Positions 1-5,856 of a DNA stretch of 5,856 bases are shown in pieces. The stretch lies in assembly GCA_018882545.1 (NCBI GenBank), contig VERS01000160.1, positions 1-5,856 on the forward strand. The letters run 5' to 3'. The notes under the pieces were generated by a model that ran no database searches, was not told where the DNA came from, and saw nothing but the letters and a program-made list of their open reading frames with translations. Numbering within the stretch: the first letter of the stretch is position 1; each line of letters begins with the position of its first letter. Source of the DNA: Mycobacterium sp. GTDB taxonomy: Bacteria; Actinomycetota; Actinomycetes; Mycobacteriales; Mycobacteriaceae. Made by a program: the position numbers and the translations under genes.

Positions 1-408
1 GCATCGGTGTGGCAGCACCTGGACCGCAACCCGTGGATGCAGTTGACGGCCGCCACCGCGACGCAGATTCTCGGGATCGAGCGCCCGCCGCTGCCGCCGC
101 CCGGCGCACCGGGACCGTTTTCGCTGGCCGATCCCGTTGTGGTCGAGCGGCTGCTGAACGAAGCGGGTTTCACCGATGTCCATCTGGAATCCGTTGCGGC
201 GCCGTTCATCTTCGAGGGCGACGGATTGGCCGCCGCCGAACGGATTCTGAGCGCCGGACCACTTGGATCGGCCTTCATGGCGGCCGACGAGTCGCGCCGG
301 GCCGAAGTCGTCGCAGGCGTGGTCGCCGAGCTGAAGCAGCACCGTGCGGCCGCCGGCTTCGAGGTACCGGCGGCGTCCTGGTGCATCACCGCGCGGCGGC
401 CGGACTGA
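1..408 (+). CDS. Class I SAM-dependent methyltransferase, C-terminal part (5' end outside window)
   Basis: The frame is open from base 1 to a TGA at 406-408, giving 135 residues, so the gene starts upstream of the window. The visible part matches the C-terminal third of UbiE/ArsM-like class I methyltransferases: an early N-P-W (residues 10-12), then a proline-rich linker, A-P-G-P-F-S-L-A-D-P, an E-A-G-F-T-D-V segment (the last Rossmann strand and helix region), and an ending of the type A-A-S-W-C-I-T-A-R-R-P. In this family that pattern follows the SAM-binding core, whose glycine-rich motif would lie upstream and cannot be seen. The expected activity is methyl transfer from S-adenosylmethionine to an unknown small molecule, probably in the cytosol. 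A GTG at position 7 is in frame but is unlikely to be the start, because the family needs a SAM-binding core before this point. The family call is fairly sure; the substrate is unknown. Confidence 0.8.
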   Translation, partial: ASVWQHLDRNPWMQLTAATATQILGIERPPLPPPGAPGPFSLADPVVVERLLNEAGFTDVHLESVAAPFIFEGDGLAAAERILSAGPLGSAFMAADESRRAEVVAGVVAELKQHRAAAGFEVPAASWCITARRPD

Positions 409-427
409 GGCCGTACCGTCGGCATCC

Positions 428-976
428 GTGTTCAATGCGATTGCACGTCTGCTGCCGGCCCTCGGACTGGCAGCCGCTGCGGTTCTGTACCCGCAGGCGA
501 CGGCTGCCGCCGACCCCGCCGACCCGAGCACCTGGCCGGTCGCGGACGGCAACTTCACCACGACGGCTGATCCTGGCTGGGTCTTTTTTGTGCCGGACGG
601 TTTTGCCGGCCGGGGCTGTGGGATCGCTCCAGACGGTGCGGTCGGCTGCGACATCGTCCCCAGTCGGGACGCCGACGGCACTCCCGTTCAGGCGGGCGTA
701 CCGGGGCCGCCCGGGTCGTACAGCTGCGGGGGTGACTACTGCCCGTTGCCGCCGCCCAGCGCCGAACAGATCGTCGCCGGCCCGCAGCAACAGGCCGAGT
801 ACACCAGTTCTGACACATCCACCTTCACCCGTGCCGTCGGTTCCCTGGTCCCGGGATACCGCTTGGTCAACGGGGACGGCTGGTGCTACGTCGGAGCAGG
901 TTCGCCGCGGTCGGTGGTCTGCCACAGCGGCCCGCACGGGTTCAGCGTCCAAGCCGTCGGCGTCAGGTTCTGGTAG
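428..976 (+). CDS. Small exported six-cysteine protein of unknown function
   Basis: This is a 182-residue protein that I do not recognise beyond its resemblance to secreted mycobacterial hypotheticals. From the GTG at 428 the N-terminus is a typical signal peptide: Arg7, then a hydrophobic Leu/Ala core (about residues 8-20), then A-T-A-A-A followed by D-P, which suggests signal peptidase I cleavage near residue 28. There is no lipobox cysteine. The mature part is rich in Gly, Pro, Asp and Ser and has six cysteines (64, 74, 100, 105, 153, 165), enough for three disulfides in the oxidising cell envelope. It ends in a hydrophobic V-R-F-W. The frame is also open upstream to a GTG at 344, but that start would overlap the methyltransferase and put about 28 Arg/Pro-rich residues before the signal peptide, so 428 is preferred. 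No good ribosome binding site is seen: the GAGG at 407-410 is too far away. It follows the methyltransferase by 19 bases and may be cotranscribed with it. Export is likely; function is unknown. Confidence 0.65.
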   Translation: MFNAIARLLPALGLAAAAVLYPQATAAADPADPSTWPVADGNFTTTADPGWVFFVPDGFAGRGCGIAPDGAVGCDIVPSRDADGTPVQAGVPGPPGSYSCGGDYCPLPPPSAEQIVAGPQQQAEYTSSDTSTFTRAVGSLVPGYRLVNGDGWCYVGAGSPRSVVCHSGPHGFSVQAVGVRFW

Positions 977-985
977 CCCGCTGAT

Positions 986-2194
986 TCACACGCCGAGCGC
1001 CGCGTAGGTGCGCCTGACGAATCGGGGTTGCACCGACTGCAACCGTGCCAGGTCGGTGTTGCCGGCGACCGCCGCGGCGGCCGAGGTCAGGTCCGGGTAG
1101 TTCTGGATCAGGTAGATCAGGATCACCTCGTTCTCCGGATCGGCCTGCCACCAGGTGCCGTAGGCGCCCGGCCAGCTGAACGTGCCCCGGCCGCCGGGGC
1201 CGAAGAGCCGGTTGGAACTCGCCGGGTCGGTGACCACCGACAGGTTCAGACCGAATCCGCGGCCGATCCAGAAGGGCATCCCCAGGAAGGGGTGCCGCTT
1301 CTGGGCCTCGGTGAGCCGGTCGGTGCGCATCAACTCCACCGACTCCGCCGAGAGCACTCCGACGCCGTCGAGGCACCCGCCGGCCAGCAGCATCCGGGCG
1401 AAACGCAGGTAGTCATCGACGGTGGATACCAGACCGGCCCCGCCCTGGCAGAAGCGCGGCTCGCGAACCGGGATCGGTCCGATCGCGTCGTGCTGGAGGC
1501 CGCGCTGCGGATCGAGCCGGTACATGGTGGCGGTTCGTCCACGCTTGTCCGGCGAGACGTGGAAGCCGGTGTCGGGCATGCCCAGCGGTTCGAAGATGCG
1601 TTCGGCGAGTACCTCGTGAAGGGACCTGCCCTCGATACGGGACAGGATGATGCCCAGCACCTCGGTGGCCTGGCTGTAGGTCAGCCGCTCGCCGGGCTGG
1701 TGGACCAGCGGGAGTGCCGCCACCTCGGCCAGCCAACCGTCCTGGTCCTGGCGCAGCGACACACCCGCGTAGGCCCGGCTGATCGGGCCGATCACCGAGA
1801 ACACGTACGCCAGCCCGCTGCGGTGGGTCATCAGGTCATCGACGGTGATATGCCGGTCGGCCGGCACGGTGTTGCCGCTGTCCAGCGGACCGGTCGGGTC
1901 GATCAGCACCCGCATATCGGCCAGCTCGGGCAGCCACCGGCTGACCGGGTCGGTCAGCGCGAGCTTGCCCTCCTCGACCATCGTCATCGCCGCCGCGACC
2001 GTCACCGGTTTGGTCATCGAGGCGATCCGGAAGATGGTGTCGCGCTGCATCGGCAGCCCGGACTCAACGTCGCGATGGCCGATCGTGTTGACCTGCAGCA
2101 CTTCTCCGCGATGCCAGACGCACGTCACCGCCCCGGCGAGCAGCCCGGCGTCAACCGCCTCGGCGATGGCGTTCTGGTTGTCGGCGAGGCTCAC
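986..2194 (-). CDS. Beta-lactamase-fold serine hydrolase / esterase (class C / EstB type)
   Basis: This 402-residue protein belongs to the beta-lactamase/penicillin-binding-protein-like serine hydrolases (PF00144 type), a family that in mycobacteria includes Lip proteins such as LipP, LipE and LipD. The nucleophile motif S-M-T-K lies at residues 60-63 (Ser60 acylated, Lys63 general base) within the usual F-R-I-A-S-M-T-K-P context. T-H-R-S-G-L-A-Y follows near residue 123-130, and the second motif Y-S-Q at 173-175 corresponds to Y-x-N. The third motif, K-T-G in beta-lactamases, appears as W-P-G at 341-343 in a [13 protein letters not shown] context, like the W-x-G of EstB-type esterases. This favours ester hydrolysis over beta-lactam hydrolysis. 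I see no signal peptide, so it is probably cytosolic. The GTG at 2194 is chosen because homology begins just after it. The frame stays open to 2386, but that would run antisense over the pyr leader and pyrR. There is no Shine-Dalgarno sequence, and a -10-like element ends 7 bases upstream, suggesting a leaderless mRNA. The substrate cannot be told. Confidence 0.9.
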   Translation of the reverse strand: MSLADNQNAIAEAVDAGLLAGAVTCVWHRGEVLQVNTIGHRDVESGLPMQRDTIFRIASMTKPVTVAAAMTMVEEGKLALTDPVSRWLPELADMRVLIDPTGPLDSGNTVPADRHITVDDLMTHRSGLAYVFSVIGPISRAYAGVSLRQDQDGWLAEVAALPLVHQPGERLTYSQATEVLGIILSRIEGRSLHEVLAERIFEPLGMPDTGFHVSPDKRGRTATMYRLDPQRGLQHDAIGPIPVREPRFCQGGAGLVSTVDDYLRFARMLLAGGCLDGVGVLSAESVELMRTDRLTEAQKRHPFLGMPFWIGRGFGLNLSVVTDPASSNRLFGPGGRGTFSWPGAYGTWWQADPENEVILIYLIQNYPDLTSAAAAVAGNTDLARLQSVQPRFVRRTYAALGV

Positions 2195-2201
2195 CGGCGC
2201 G

Positions 2202-2207
2202 AGTCTA
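2202..2207 (-). promoter_or_regulatory. Putative -10 element for a leaderless hydrolase transcript
   Basis: On the minus strand this reads TAGACT, a full match to the mycobacterial TANNNT -10 pattern. Seven bases separate it from the GTG codon at 2194, so transcription would start at or one base before the start codon. That fits the missing Shine-Dalgarno sequence and the frequent leaderless initiation in mycobacteria. No clear -35 was seen. A six-base pattern can arise by chance, so the support is its position. Confidence 0.5.
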
Positions 2208-2246
2208 CGCAGGCCCGGCGCGCCCGACCGGCGGTCGTCGGGCGGG

Positions 2247-2255
2247 TGATACGCT
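2247..2255 (+). promoter_or_regulatory. Putative extended -10 promoter of the pyr operon
   Basis: TGA followed by TACGCT forms an extended -10 (TGN-TANNNT). A start site about 6-8 bases downstream (about 2261-2264) would begin the RNA just before the PyrR-binding hairpin at 2271-2305 and give a leader of about 56-60 bases. There is no convincing -35 hexamer about 17 bases upstream. This is the best candidate in the 125-base divergent gap, but the evidence is pattern and position only. Confidence 0.5.
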
Positions 2256-2270
2256 CCGCAGCGATCGACA

Positions 2271-2305
2271 TCCTTTAACGATCCGTCCGGCGAGGCGGAG
2301 AAGGA
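2271..2305 (+). promoter_or_regulatory. PyrR-binding RNA hairpin that sequesters the pyrR ribosome binding site
   Basis: The RNA can fold into a two-part hairpin. The upper stem pairs 2282-2287 with 2294-2299 (U-A, C-G, C-G, G-C, U-G, C-G) and closes a hexaloop at 2288-2293 reading CGGCGA, which fits the CNGNGA loop of PyrR-binding sites. Bases 2284-2297 match the ARUCCNGNGAGGYU consensus except at the first and last positions, where C-G replaces A-U and so keeps the pair. Below a purine-containing asymmetric internal loop (2276-2281 against 2300), the basal stem pairs UCCUU at 2271-2275 with AAGGA at 2301-2305, which is the 5' part of the pyrR Shine-Dalgarno sequence. No terminator or antiterminator is visible. 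The layout therefore fits translational repression by uridine-nucleotide-bound PyrR, as shown for M. smegmatis, rather than Bacillus-type attenuation. The base pairing is seen directly; function is inferred from the family. Confidence 0.8.
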
Positions 2306-2307
2306 GG
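2301..2307 (+). promoter_or_regulatory. Strong Shine-Dalgarno of pyrR, inside the PyrR hairpin
   Basis: AAGGAGG (AAGGAGGT with the next base) is an excellent match to the 16S rRNA 3' end. Twelve bases separate it from the GTG at 2320, slightly longer than usual. It supports GTG 2320 as the start of pyrR. Its first five bases can pair with 2271-2275, so access to it is probably the control point for the operon. Confidence 0.85.
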
Positions 2308-2319
2308 TCCGGTTTCTTC

Positions 2320-2901
2320 GTGGACGCCACCGACCGGGAACTGATGTCCGCTGCGGACGTCGGTCGGACCATTTCCCGGATGGCACATCAGATCATCGAG
2401 AAGACCGCCCTGGACGAGTCCGGCTCCGGCCCGGAGGCGCCGCCGGTGGTGCTGCTGGGCATTCCCACCCGCGGGGTGACACTGGCCGACCGGCTTGCGA
2501 AGCGAATCCGCGAATTCTCCGGCACCCCGGTCGCGTGCGGCGGCCTGGACATCACCCTCTACCGGGATGACCTCGATTTCCAGCCGCCGCGGGCGCTGGA
2601 GGAGACCTCGATCCCGGCCGGGGGCATCGACGGCGCTCTGGTGATCCTGGTCGACGACGTGCTCTACACCGGTCGCTCGGTTCGCTCAGCGCTGGACGCG
2701 CTGCGCGACATCGGCCGGCCCCGCGCGGTGCAGTTGGCGGTGCTCGTCGACCGCGGCCACCGGGAGCTGCCGCTGCGCGCGGACTATGTCGGCAAGAACG
2801 TGCCCACTTCCCGCAGCGAGAACGTCAAGGTCCGGCTGACCGAGGACGACGGCGTCGAGGGCATCTGGATCGCACCGCACGGAGGTCCCACCCGGCCATG
2901 A
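2320..2901 (+). CDS. pyrR: Bifunctional pyr operon RNA-binding regulator / uracil phosphoribosyltransferase PyrR
   Basis: PyrR senses uridine nucleotides, binds pyr leader RNA to repress the operon, and in many species also makes UMP from uracil and PRPP. The 193-residue product has the type I phosphoribosyltransferase fold. The PRPP-binding loop is [13 protein letters not shown] at about residues 108-120. L-L-G-I-P-T-R-G-V at 45-53 and L-D-I-T-L-Y-R-D-D at 76-84 are PyrR signatures, and [18 protein letters not shown] at 143-160 contains the basic surface linked to RNA binding in this family. Length equals that of the M. tuberculosis protein as I recall it. The GTG at 2320 is chosen over the ATG at 2344 because it follows a strong AAGGAGG and gives the expected N-terminus. 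It is the first gene of the operon and overlaps pyrB by ATGA. Its own ribosome binding site lies in the PyrR-binding hairpin, which implies autoregulation. The last codons hold the pyrB ribosome binding site. Confidence 0.97.
   Translation: MDATDRELMSAADVGRTISRMAHQIIEKTALDESGSGPEAPPVVLLGIPTRGVTLADRLAKRIREFSGTPVACGGLDITLYRDDLDFQPPRALEETSIPAGGIDGALVILVDDVLYTGRSVRSALDALRDIGRPRAVQLAVLVDRGHRELPLRADYVGKNVPTSRSENVKVRLTEDDGVEGIWIAPHGGPTRP
2881..2885 (+). promoter_or_regulatory. Shine-Dalgarno of pyrB within the pyrR 3' end
   Basis: GGAGG, within GGAGGTCC, lies 12 bases before the pyrB ATG at 2898 and inside the last codons of pyrR. It has the same eight bases and the same spacing as the pyrR site. 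It allows new initiation at pyrB beside coupling through the ATGA overlap. Confidence 0.75.
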
Positions 2902-3866
2902 CCGCCCGCCACCTGCTCTCCGCCTCGGACCTGTCCCGCGATGAGGCCACCGCGATCCTCGACGACGCCGACCGGTTCCGGCAGGCCCTGCTGGGCCGCG
3001 AGGTCAAGAAGCTGCCGACGCTGCGCGGGCGCACCGTCATCACGATGTTCTACGAGAACTCCACCCGGACCCGGGTGTCCTTCGAGGTGGCCGGCAAGTG
3101 GATGAGCGCAGACGTCATCAACGTCAGCGCCTCGGGATCCTCGGTGTCCAAGGGGGAGTCGCTGCGGGATACCGCGTTGACGCTGCGGGCGGCCGGGGCC
3201 GATGCGCTGGTCATCCGGCATCCGGCGTCCGGTGCCGCGCAGTTGCTGGCCGAGTGGACAGCCGAGGGGGACGGGACAGGTCCGGACGGGGGGCCCAGTG
3301 TGATCAACGCCGGGGACGGCACCCACGAACATCCCACCCAGGCGCTGCTCGACGCGCTGACGATCCGCCAGCGGCTCGGCGGGCTGGAGGGCCGGCGGGT
3401 GGTCATCGTCGGTGACATCCTGCACAGCCGGGTGGCCCGGTCCAATGTCGTGCTGCTGAACACCCTGGGCGCCGAGGTGGTGCTGGTGGCCCCGCCCACC
3501 CTGATCCCGGTCGGGGTTGCCGACTGGGGTGCGGCGACGGTGTCCCATGATCTGGACGCCGAACTGCCCGGTGCTGACGCGGTGATGATGCTGCGGGTGC
3601 AGGCTGAGCGGATGACCGGCGGATTCTTCCCCTCCGAGCGGGAGTACTCGGTCCGCTACGGTCTGTCCGACCGCCGGCAGGCGCAACTGGCCGACCACGC
3701 CGTGGTGCTGCATCCCGGGCCCATGCTGCGCGGGATGGAGATCGGCTTCGCCGTCCCCGACTCTGCGCAATCAGCTGTGCTGCAACAGGTCTCCAATGGG
3801 GTGCACGTTCGGATGGCGGTGTTGTTCAATCTGCTGGTCGGGATCGGCGAGGCGGTCAACGTATGA
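2898..3866 (+). CDS. pyrB: Aspartate carbamoyltransferase catalytic subunit
   Basis: PyrB condenses carbamoyl phosphate with L-aspartate to N-carbamoyl-aspartate, the committed step of cytosolic UMP synthesis. The 322-residue protein has both transcarbamoylase domains. In the carbamoyl-phosphate domain, F-Y-E-N-S-T-R-T-R is at 51-59 (the S-T-R-T-R phosphate site). The mobile loop S-x-x-x-K-G-E-S follows, with Lys85 in S-K-G-E-S, then I-R-H-P near 106-109 and H-P-T-Q at 145-148. The aspartate domain shows [12 protein letters not shown] at 171-182, M-L-R-V-Q-A-E-R at 231-238 and L-H-P-G-P at 271-275. A Gly/Asp-rich stretch near 122-132 looks like a surface loop slightly longer than I recall in M. 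tuberculosis. No regulatory-chain gene (pyrI) is in the window, so E. coli-type allostery is not expected; assembly with dihydroorotase, known in some bacteria, remains possible. ATGA overlaps join it to pyrR and pyrC. Confidence 0.98.
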   Translation: MTARHLLSASDLSRDEATAILDDADRFRQALLGREVKKLPTLRGRTVITMFYENSTRTRVSFEVAGKWMSADVINVSASGSSVSKGESLRDTALTLRAAGADALVIRHPASGAAQLLAEWTAEGDGTGPDGGPSVINAGDGTHEHPTQALLDALTIRQRLGGLEGRRVVIVGDILHSRVARSNVVLLNTLGAEVVLVAPPTLIPVGVADWGAATVSHDLDAELPGADAVMMLRVQAERMTGGFFPSEREYSVRYGLSDRRQAQLADHAVVLHPGPMLRGMEIGFAVPDSAQSAVLQQVSNGVHVRMAVLFNLLVGIGEAVNV

Positions 3867-5209
3867 GTGCGCCACCGGCGGTGCTGATCCGGGGCGCTCG
3901 GCTCTACGGTGCCGGCGAACCGGTCGACGTGCTCATCACCGACGGCCAGATCGCCGCGATCGGACCCGGACTCGAGGTGGCCGACGGTGGCGCCGGAATC
4001 GTCGGGCCGGCGGCGGAGGTCACGGTCATCGACGCCGCCGGGCAGGTGCTGCTGCCCGGGCTGGTCGACCTGCACGCCCATCTGCGCGAGCCCGGCCGGG
4101 AGTACGCCGAGGACATCGAAACCGGTTCGGCGGCAGCGGCGTTGGGCGGTTACACCGCGGTTTTCGCGATGGCCAACACCGACCCGCCGGCGGACGGCCC
4201 GGTGGTCACCGACCATGTCTGGCGGCGCGGTCAGCAGGTCGGATTGGTCGACGTGCACCCGGTCGGCGCGGTCACAGTCGGTCTGGCCGGCAAGCAGCTG
4301 ACCGAGATGGGACTGATGGCGGCCGGTGTCGGGGGAGTCCGGCTGTTCTCCGACGACGGAATCTGCGTCCATGACCCGCTGGTCATGCGTCGGGCCCTGG
4401 AGTACGCCGCGGGGCTGGGAGTCCTCATCGCCCAGCATGCCGAGGAGCCGAGACTGACCGTCGGAGCGGTCGCCCACGAGGGGCCCAACGCCGCCCGGCT
4501 GGGACTTTCCGGGTGGCCGCGGGCCGCCGAGGAGTCCATCGTGGCCCGCGATGCGCTGCTGGCCCGTGACGCCGGTGCCCGTGTGCACATCTGTCATGCC
4601 TCCACGGCCGGCACGGTGGAAATCCTCAAATGGGCCAAACAACAGGGGATTTCCATCACCGCCGAAGTTACCCCGCACCATCTGATGCTCGACGACAGCC
4701 GGCTGGCGAGCTATGACGGACGCAACCGGGTCAACCCGCCGCTGCGAGAGGCTTCCGATACCGAGGCACTGCGCCGGGCGCTGGCCGACGGCGTCATCGA
4801 CTGTGTGGCCACCGACCACGCCCCGCATGCCGAGCACGAGAAGTGCTGTGAGTTCGCCCAGGCCCGCCCCGGCATGCTGGGCCTGCAGACCGCGCTGTCG
4901 GTGGTGGTGGCGACGATGGTGGCGCCCGGTCTGCTGGACTGGCGGGGGGTGGCCAGGGTGATGAGCGAGAACCCGGCCCGCATCGTCGGCCTGGCCGACC
5001 AGGGCCGGCCCTTGGAGGTCGGCGAACCGGCCAATCTGGTGCTCGTCGACCCCGACGCCTCCTGGACGGTGGACGCGTCGGCGCTGGCCAGTCGCTCGGC
5101 CAACACCCCCCTCGCGGCGATGACACTGCCCGCCACGGTCACCGCCACACTGCTGCGGGGCCGGATCACCGCCCGGGACGGCACGGCGTACCCGCCGGAT
5201 CGCGGATGA
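3863..5209 (+). CDS. pyrC: Dihydroorotase (zinc amidohydrolase)
   Basis: PyrC reversibly cyclises N-carbamoyl-aspartate to dihydroorotate. The 448-residue protein is a complete amidohydrolase-superfamily dihydroorotase of the long, Bacillus/Aquifex-like type. An N-terminal beta-sandwich segment (about 1-65) leads into the TIM barrel. Expected ligands are all present: H-A-H-L-R-E-P with His71, His73 and substrate-binding Arg75; Asn105 in A-N-T; the metal-bridging aspartate in F-S-D-D-G (164 or 165); His192 in Q-H-A-E-E; His245 in C-H-A-S-T; Asn291 in N-P-P-L-R; and Asp318 and His322 in T-D-H-A-P-H, where Asp318 is the general acid/base. The beta-sandwich finishes near the C-terminus (about 380-435). 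With all catalytic residues intact it should be active, unlike the pseudo-dihydroorotases of some ATCase complexes. The ATG at 3863 overlaps the pyrB stop. Only a weak GAGGCGG (3849-3855) lies upstream, so translation probably depends on coupling. Confidence 0.98.
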   Translation: MSAPPAVLIRGARLYGAGEPVDVLITDGQIAAIGPGLEVADGGAGIVGPAAEVTVIDAAGQVLLPGLVDLHAHLREPGREYAEDIETGSAAAALGGYTAVFAMANTDPPADGPVVTDHVWRRGQQVGLVDVHPVGAVTVGLAGKQLTEMGLMAAGVGGVRLFSDDGICVHDPLVMRRALEYAAGLGVLIAQHAEEPRLTVGAVAHEGPNAARLGLSGWPRAAEESIVARDALLARDAGARVHICHASTAGTVEILKWAKQQGISITAEVTPHHLMLDDSRLASYDGRNRVNPPLREASDTEALRRALADGVIDCVATDHAPHAEHEKCCEFAQARPGMLGLQTALSVVVATMVAPGLLDWRGVARVMSENPARIVGLADQGRPLEVGEPANLVLVDPDASWTVDASALASRSANTPLAAMTLPATVTATLLRGRITARDGTAYPPDRG

Positions 5210-5727
5210 ACACTCAGACCGCGGTCAGCACCTATATTTTCGGCTTCGTCGTCGTGGTGCTGATCGGTCTGGTGATCCGGCGGATGCTGCGTGGCTGGAA
5301 GCACCGGGCGCAACGGCAGGCGGAACTCATCGGCGAGCTGCCGGCGGTGCCGGACTACCTGCAGCCGGCGGTCATCGCACCCACCCGCGGCCTGTACCTG
5401 GGCAGCACCATCGCCCCGGACTGGCTGGAGCGGGTCAATGTCGGCGATCTGGGCTACCGCTGCAAAGCGGTGCTCACCCGCTACCCCGAGGGCATCCTGC
5501 TGGAACGCTCCGGGACCGGCCCGATCTGGATGGCCGCGGCCGCGATCACCGGCGTGCGGACACAACGGGCCCTGGCCGGCAAGGTCCTGCCCGCTGCGCG
5601 GACCGGCAGTACGGCCGCCGGGATCCTCGTCATCCGGTGGCGGCTTCCCTCGGGCACTGAGATAGACACCGGGTTCCGCGGCGACGACCGCCGGAGCTAT
5701 GCCGAGTGGTTAGGAGAAGAGCAATGA
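5206..5727 (+). CDS. Conserved single-pass membrane protein of the actinobacterial pyr operon (Rv1382-like)
   Basis: This 173-residue protein occupies the place of Rv1382 between pyrC and carA, and no function is known to me. One hydrophobic segment at about residues 9-24, rich in Val, Ile, Leu and Phe, is followed by a strongly basic stretch ([10 protein letters not shown], 25-34). This predicts a short outer N-terminus and a cytosolic C-terminal domain by the positive-inside rule. The soluble part (about 50-173) has alternating short hydrophobic strands, such as G-I-L-L-E-R, G-P-I-W-M-A and [12 protein letters not shown], with G-F-R-G-D-D-R at 156-162. To me this resembles a PH-like beta domain, but that is only an impression. 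There are no catalytic or transporter motifs; one helix alone is unlikely to be a transporter. Start and stop both form ATGA overlaps with pyrC and carA, so its level should follow the pathway enzymes. A role in anchoring or sensing is speculation. Confidence 0.85.
   Translation: MNTQTAVSTYIFGFVVVVLIGLVIRRMLRGWKHRAQRQAELIGELPAVPDYLQPAVIAPTRGLYLGSTIAPDWLERVNVGDLGYRCKAVLTRYPEGILLERSGTGPIWMAAAAITGVRTQRALAGKVLPAARTGSTAAGILVIRWRLPSGTEIDTGFRGDDRRSYAEWLGEEQ
5712..5717 (+). promoter_or_regulatory. Shine-Dalgarno of carA
   Basis: AGGAGA lies six bases before the carA ATG at 5724, an ideal spacing, inside the last codons of the membrane-protein gene. It confirms the carA start and gives carA its own initiation signal besides the ATGA overlap. 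Confidence 0.85.
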
Positions 5728-5856
5728 CCCACCAGGCCGTCCTGGTACTCGAGGACGGGCGCGTCCACACCGGCGTCGCGTTCGGCGCTGTCGGCCAGAC
5801 CCTCGGTGAGGCGGTGTTCTCCACCGGCATGTCGGGCTATCAGGAGACCCTCACCG
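5724..5856 (+). CDS. carA: Carbamoyl-phosphate synthase small (glutaminase) subunit, N-terminal 44 codons
   Basis: CarA hydrolyses glutamine and passes ammonia to CarB, which makes carbamoyl phosphate for PyrB and for arginine synthesis. Only 44 residues and one extra base are visible before the window ends. They carry the N-terminal signature of the small subunit: A-V-L-V-L-E-D-G at 5-12, then [17 protein letters not shown] at 28-44, where F-x-T-x-M-x-G-Y-Q-E is nearly invariant in CarA. The C-terminal class I glutaminase domain with its catalytic cysteine must lie downstream. The ATG overlaps the stop of the membrane-protein gene and has a good ribosome binding site. carB and probably pyrF are expected next, from known mycobacterial gene order. 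Identity is certain despite the truncation. Confidence 0.97.
   Translation, partial: MTHQAVLVLEDGRVHTGVAFGAVGQTLGEAVFSTGMSGYQETLT

Noticed and set aside
9..1007. Long open frame on the plus strand across both the methyltransferase and the exported protein
   Set aside because: The product is dominated by Arg, Pro and Ala, as expected for an out-of-frame reading of GC-rich genes, while the two other frames give a known family and a clear signal peptide.
961..1019. Seven-base inverted repeat (961-967 and 1013-1019) around the convergent gene ends, as a possible bidirectional terminator
   Set aside because: The arms are 45 bases apart, there is no U-run, and most of the span is hydrolase coding sequence. 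It is not distinguishable from chance in GC-rich DNA.
1028..2278. Long open frame on the plus strand opposite the serine hydrolase
   Set aside because: It is the mirror of a well-supported gene with conserved motifs. High GC content keeps antisense frames open, and its translation is a low-complexity His/Arg/Gly-rich product with no recognisable domain.
2256..2319. Bacillus-type transcription attenuator in the pyr leader
   Set aside because: There is no GC-rich hairpin followed by a U-run before pyrR and no room for a separate antiterminator. The only supported structure is the PyrR hairpin over the ribosome binding site.
2195..2386. N-terminal extension of the serine hydrolase up to 2386
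   Set aside because: It would run through the pyr promoter and leader and into pyrR on the opposite strand, and its Arg/Ser/Pro-rich sequence does not resemble a signal peptide or a domain.
3845..3855. Eleven bases identical to the PyrR hexaloop region (2288-2298) just before the pyrC start, as a possible second PyrR site
   Set aside because: The 5' half of the stem does not match: U and C of the consensus are replaced and one pair becomes A-G. The stretch is ordinary Gly-Glu-Ala coding sequence, and a similar core (GGCGAGGC) also occurs by chance near 2183-2190.
2784..4837. Long minus-strand open frames opposite pyrR, pyrB and pyrC
   Set aside because: They are antisense to confidently identified enzymes, and their Gly/His/Arg-rich products have no domain.

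Overview
The window looks chromosomal and comes from a high-GC actinobacterium, most likely a Mycobacterium/Mycolicibacterium species. The signs are strong G/C bias at third codon positions, many GTG starts, and the gene order pyrR-pyrB-pyrC-(small membrane protein)-carA. That order, and the protein sequences as I remember them, match the M. tuberculosis Rv1379-Rv1383 segment closely. No RNA gene, insertion sequence, phage element or CRISPR array was seen.

Layout. Positions 1-408 hold the C-terminal part of a class I SAM-dependent methyltransferase whose start lies outside the window. After a 19-base gap comes a small exported protein with six cysteines and no recognised function (428-976). 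It converges on a beta-lactamase-fold serine hydrolase/esterase on the minus strand (986-2194); the two stop codons are only 9 bases apart. A divergent intergenic region of 125 bases (2195-2319) follows. It appears to hold a leaderless-type promoter for the hydrolase on the minus strand and an extended -10 promoter plus an RNA leader for the pyr operon on the plus strand.

From 2320 to the end runs the 5' part of the de novo pyrimidine (UMP) biosynthesis operon: pyrR (regulator), pyrB (aspartate carbamoyltransferase), pyrC (dihydroorotase), an uncharacterised single-pass membrane protein, and the first 44 codons of carA (carbamoyl-phosphate synthase small subunit). All four junctions are ATGA overlaps, so the genes are probably cotranscribed and translationally coupled. 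CarA (with CarB, expected downstream) makes carbamoyl phosphate, PyrB joins it to aspartate, and PyrC closes the ring to dihydroorotate.

The most informative non-coding signal is a hairpin at 2271-2305. It carries a near-consensus PyrR-binding loop, and its basal stem base-pairs with the Shine-Dalgarno sequence of pyrR. This fits the PyrR-dependent translational repression described in M. smegmatis: PyrR binding under high UMP/UTP would hide the first ribosome binding site, and the overlaps would pass the effect to the later genes. I see no wholly new system here. The least understood parts are the membrane protein inside the pyr operon and the exported six-cysteine protein.
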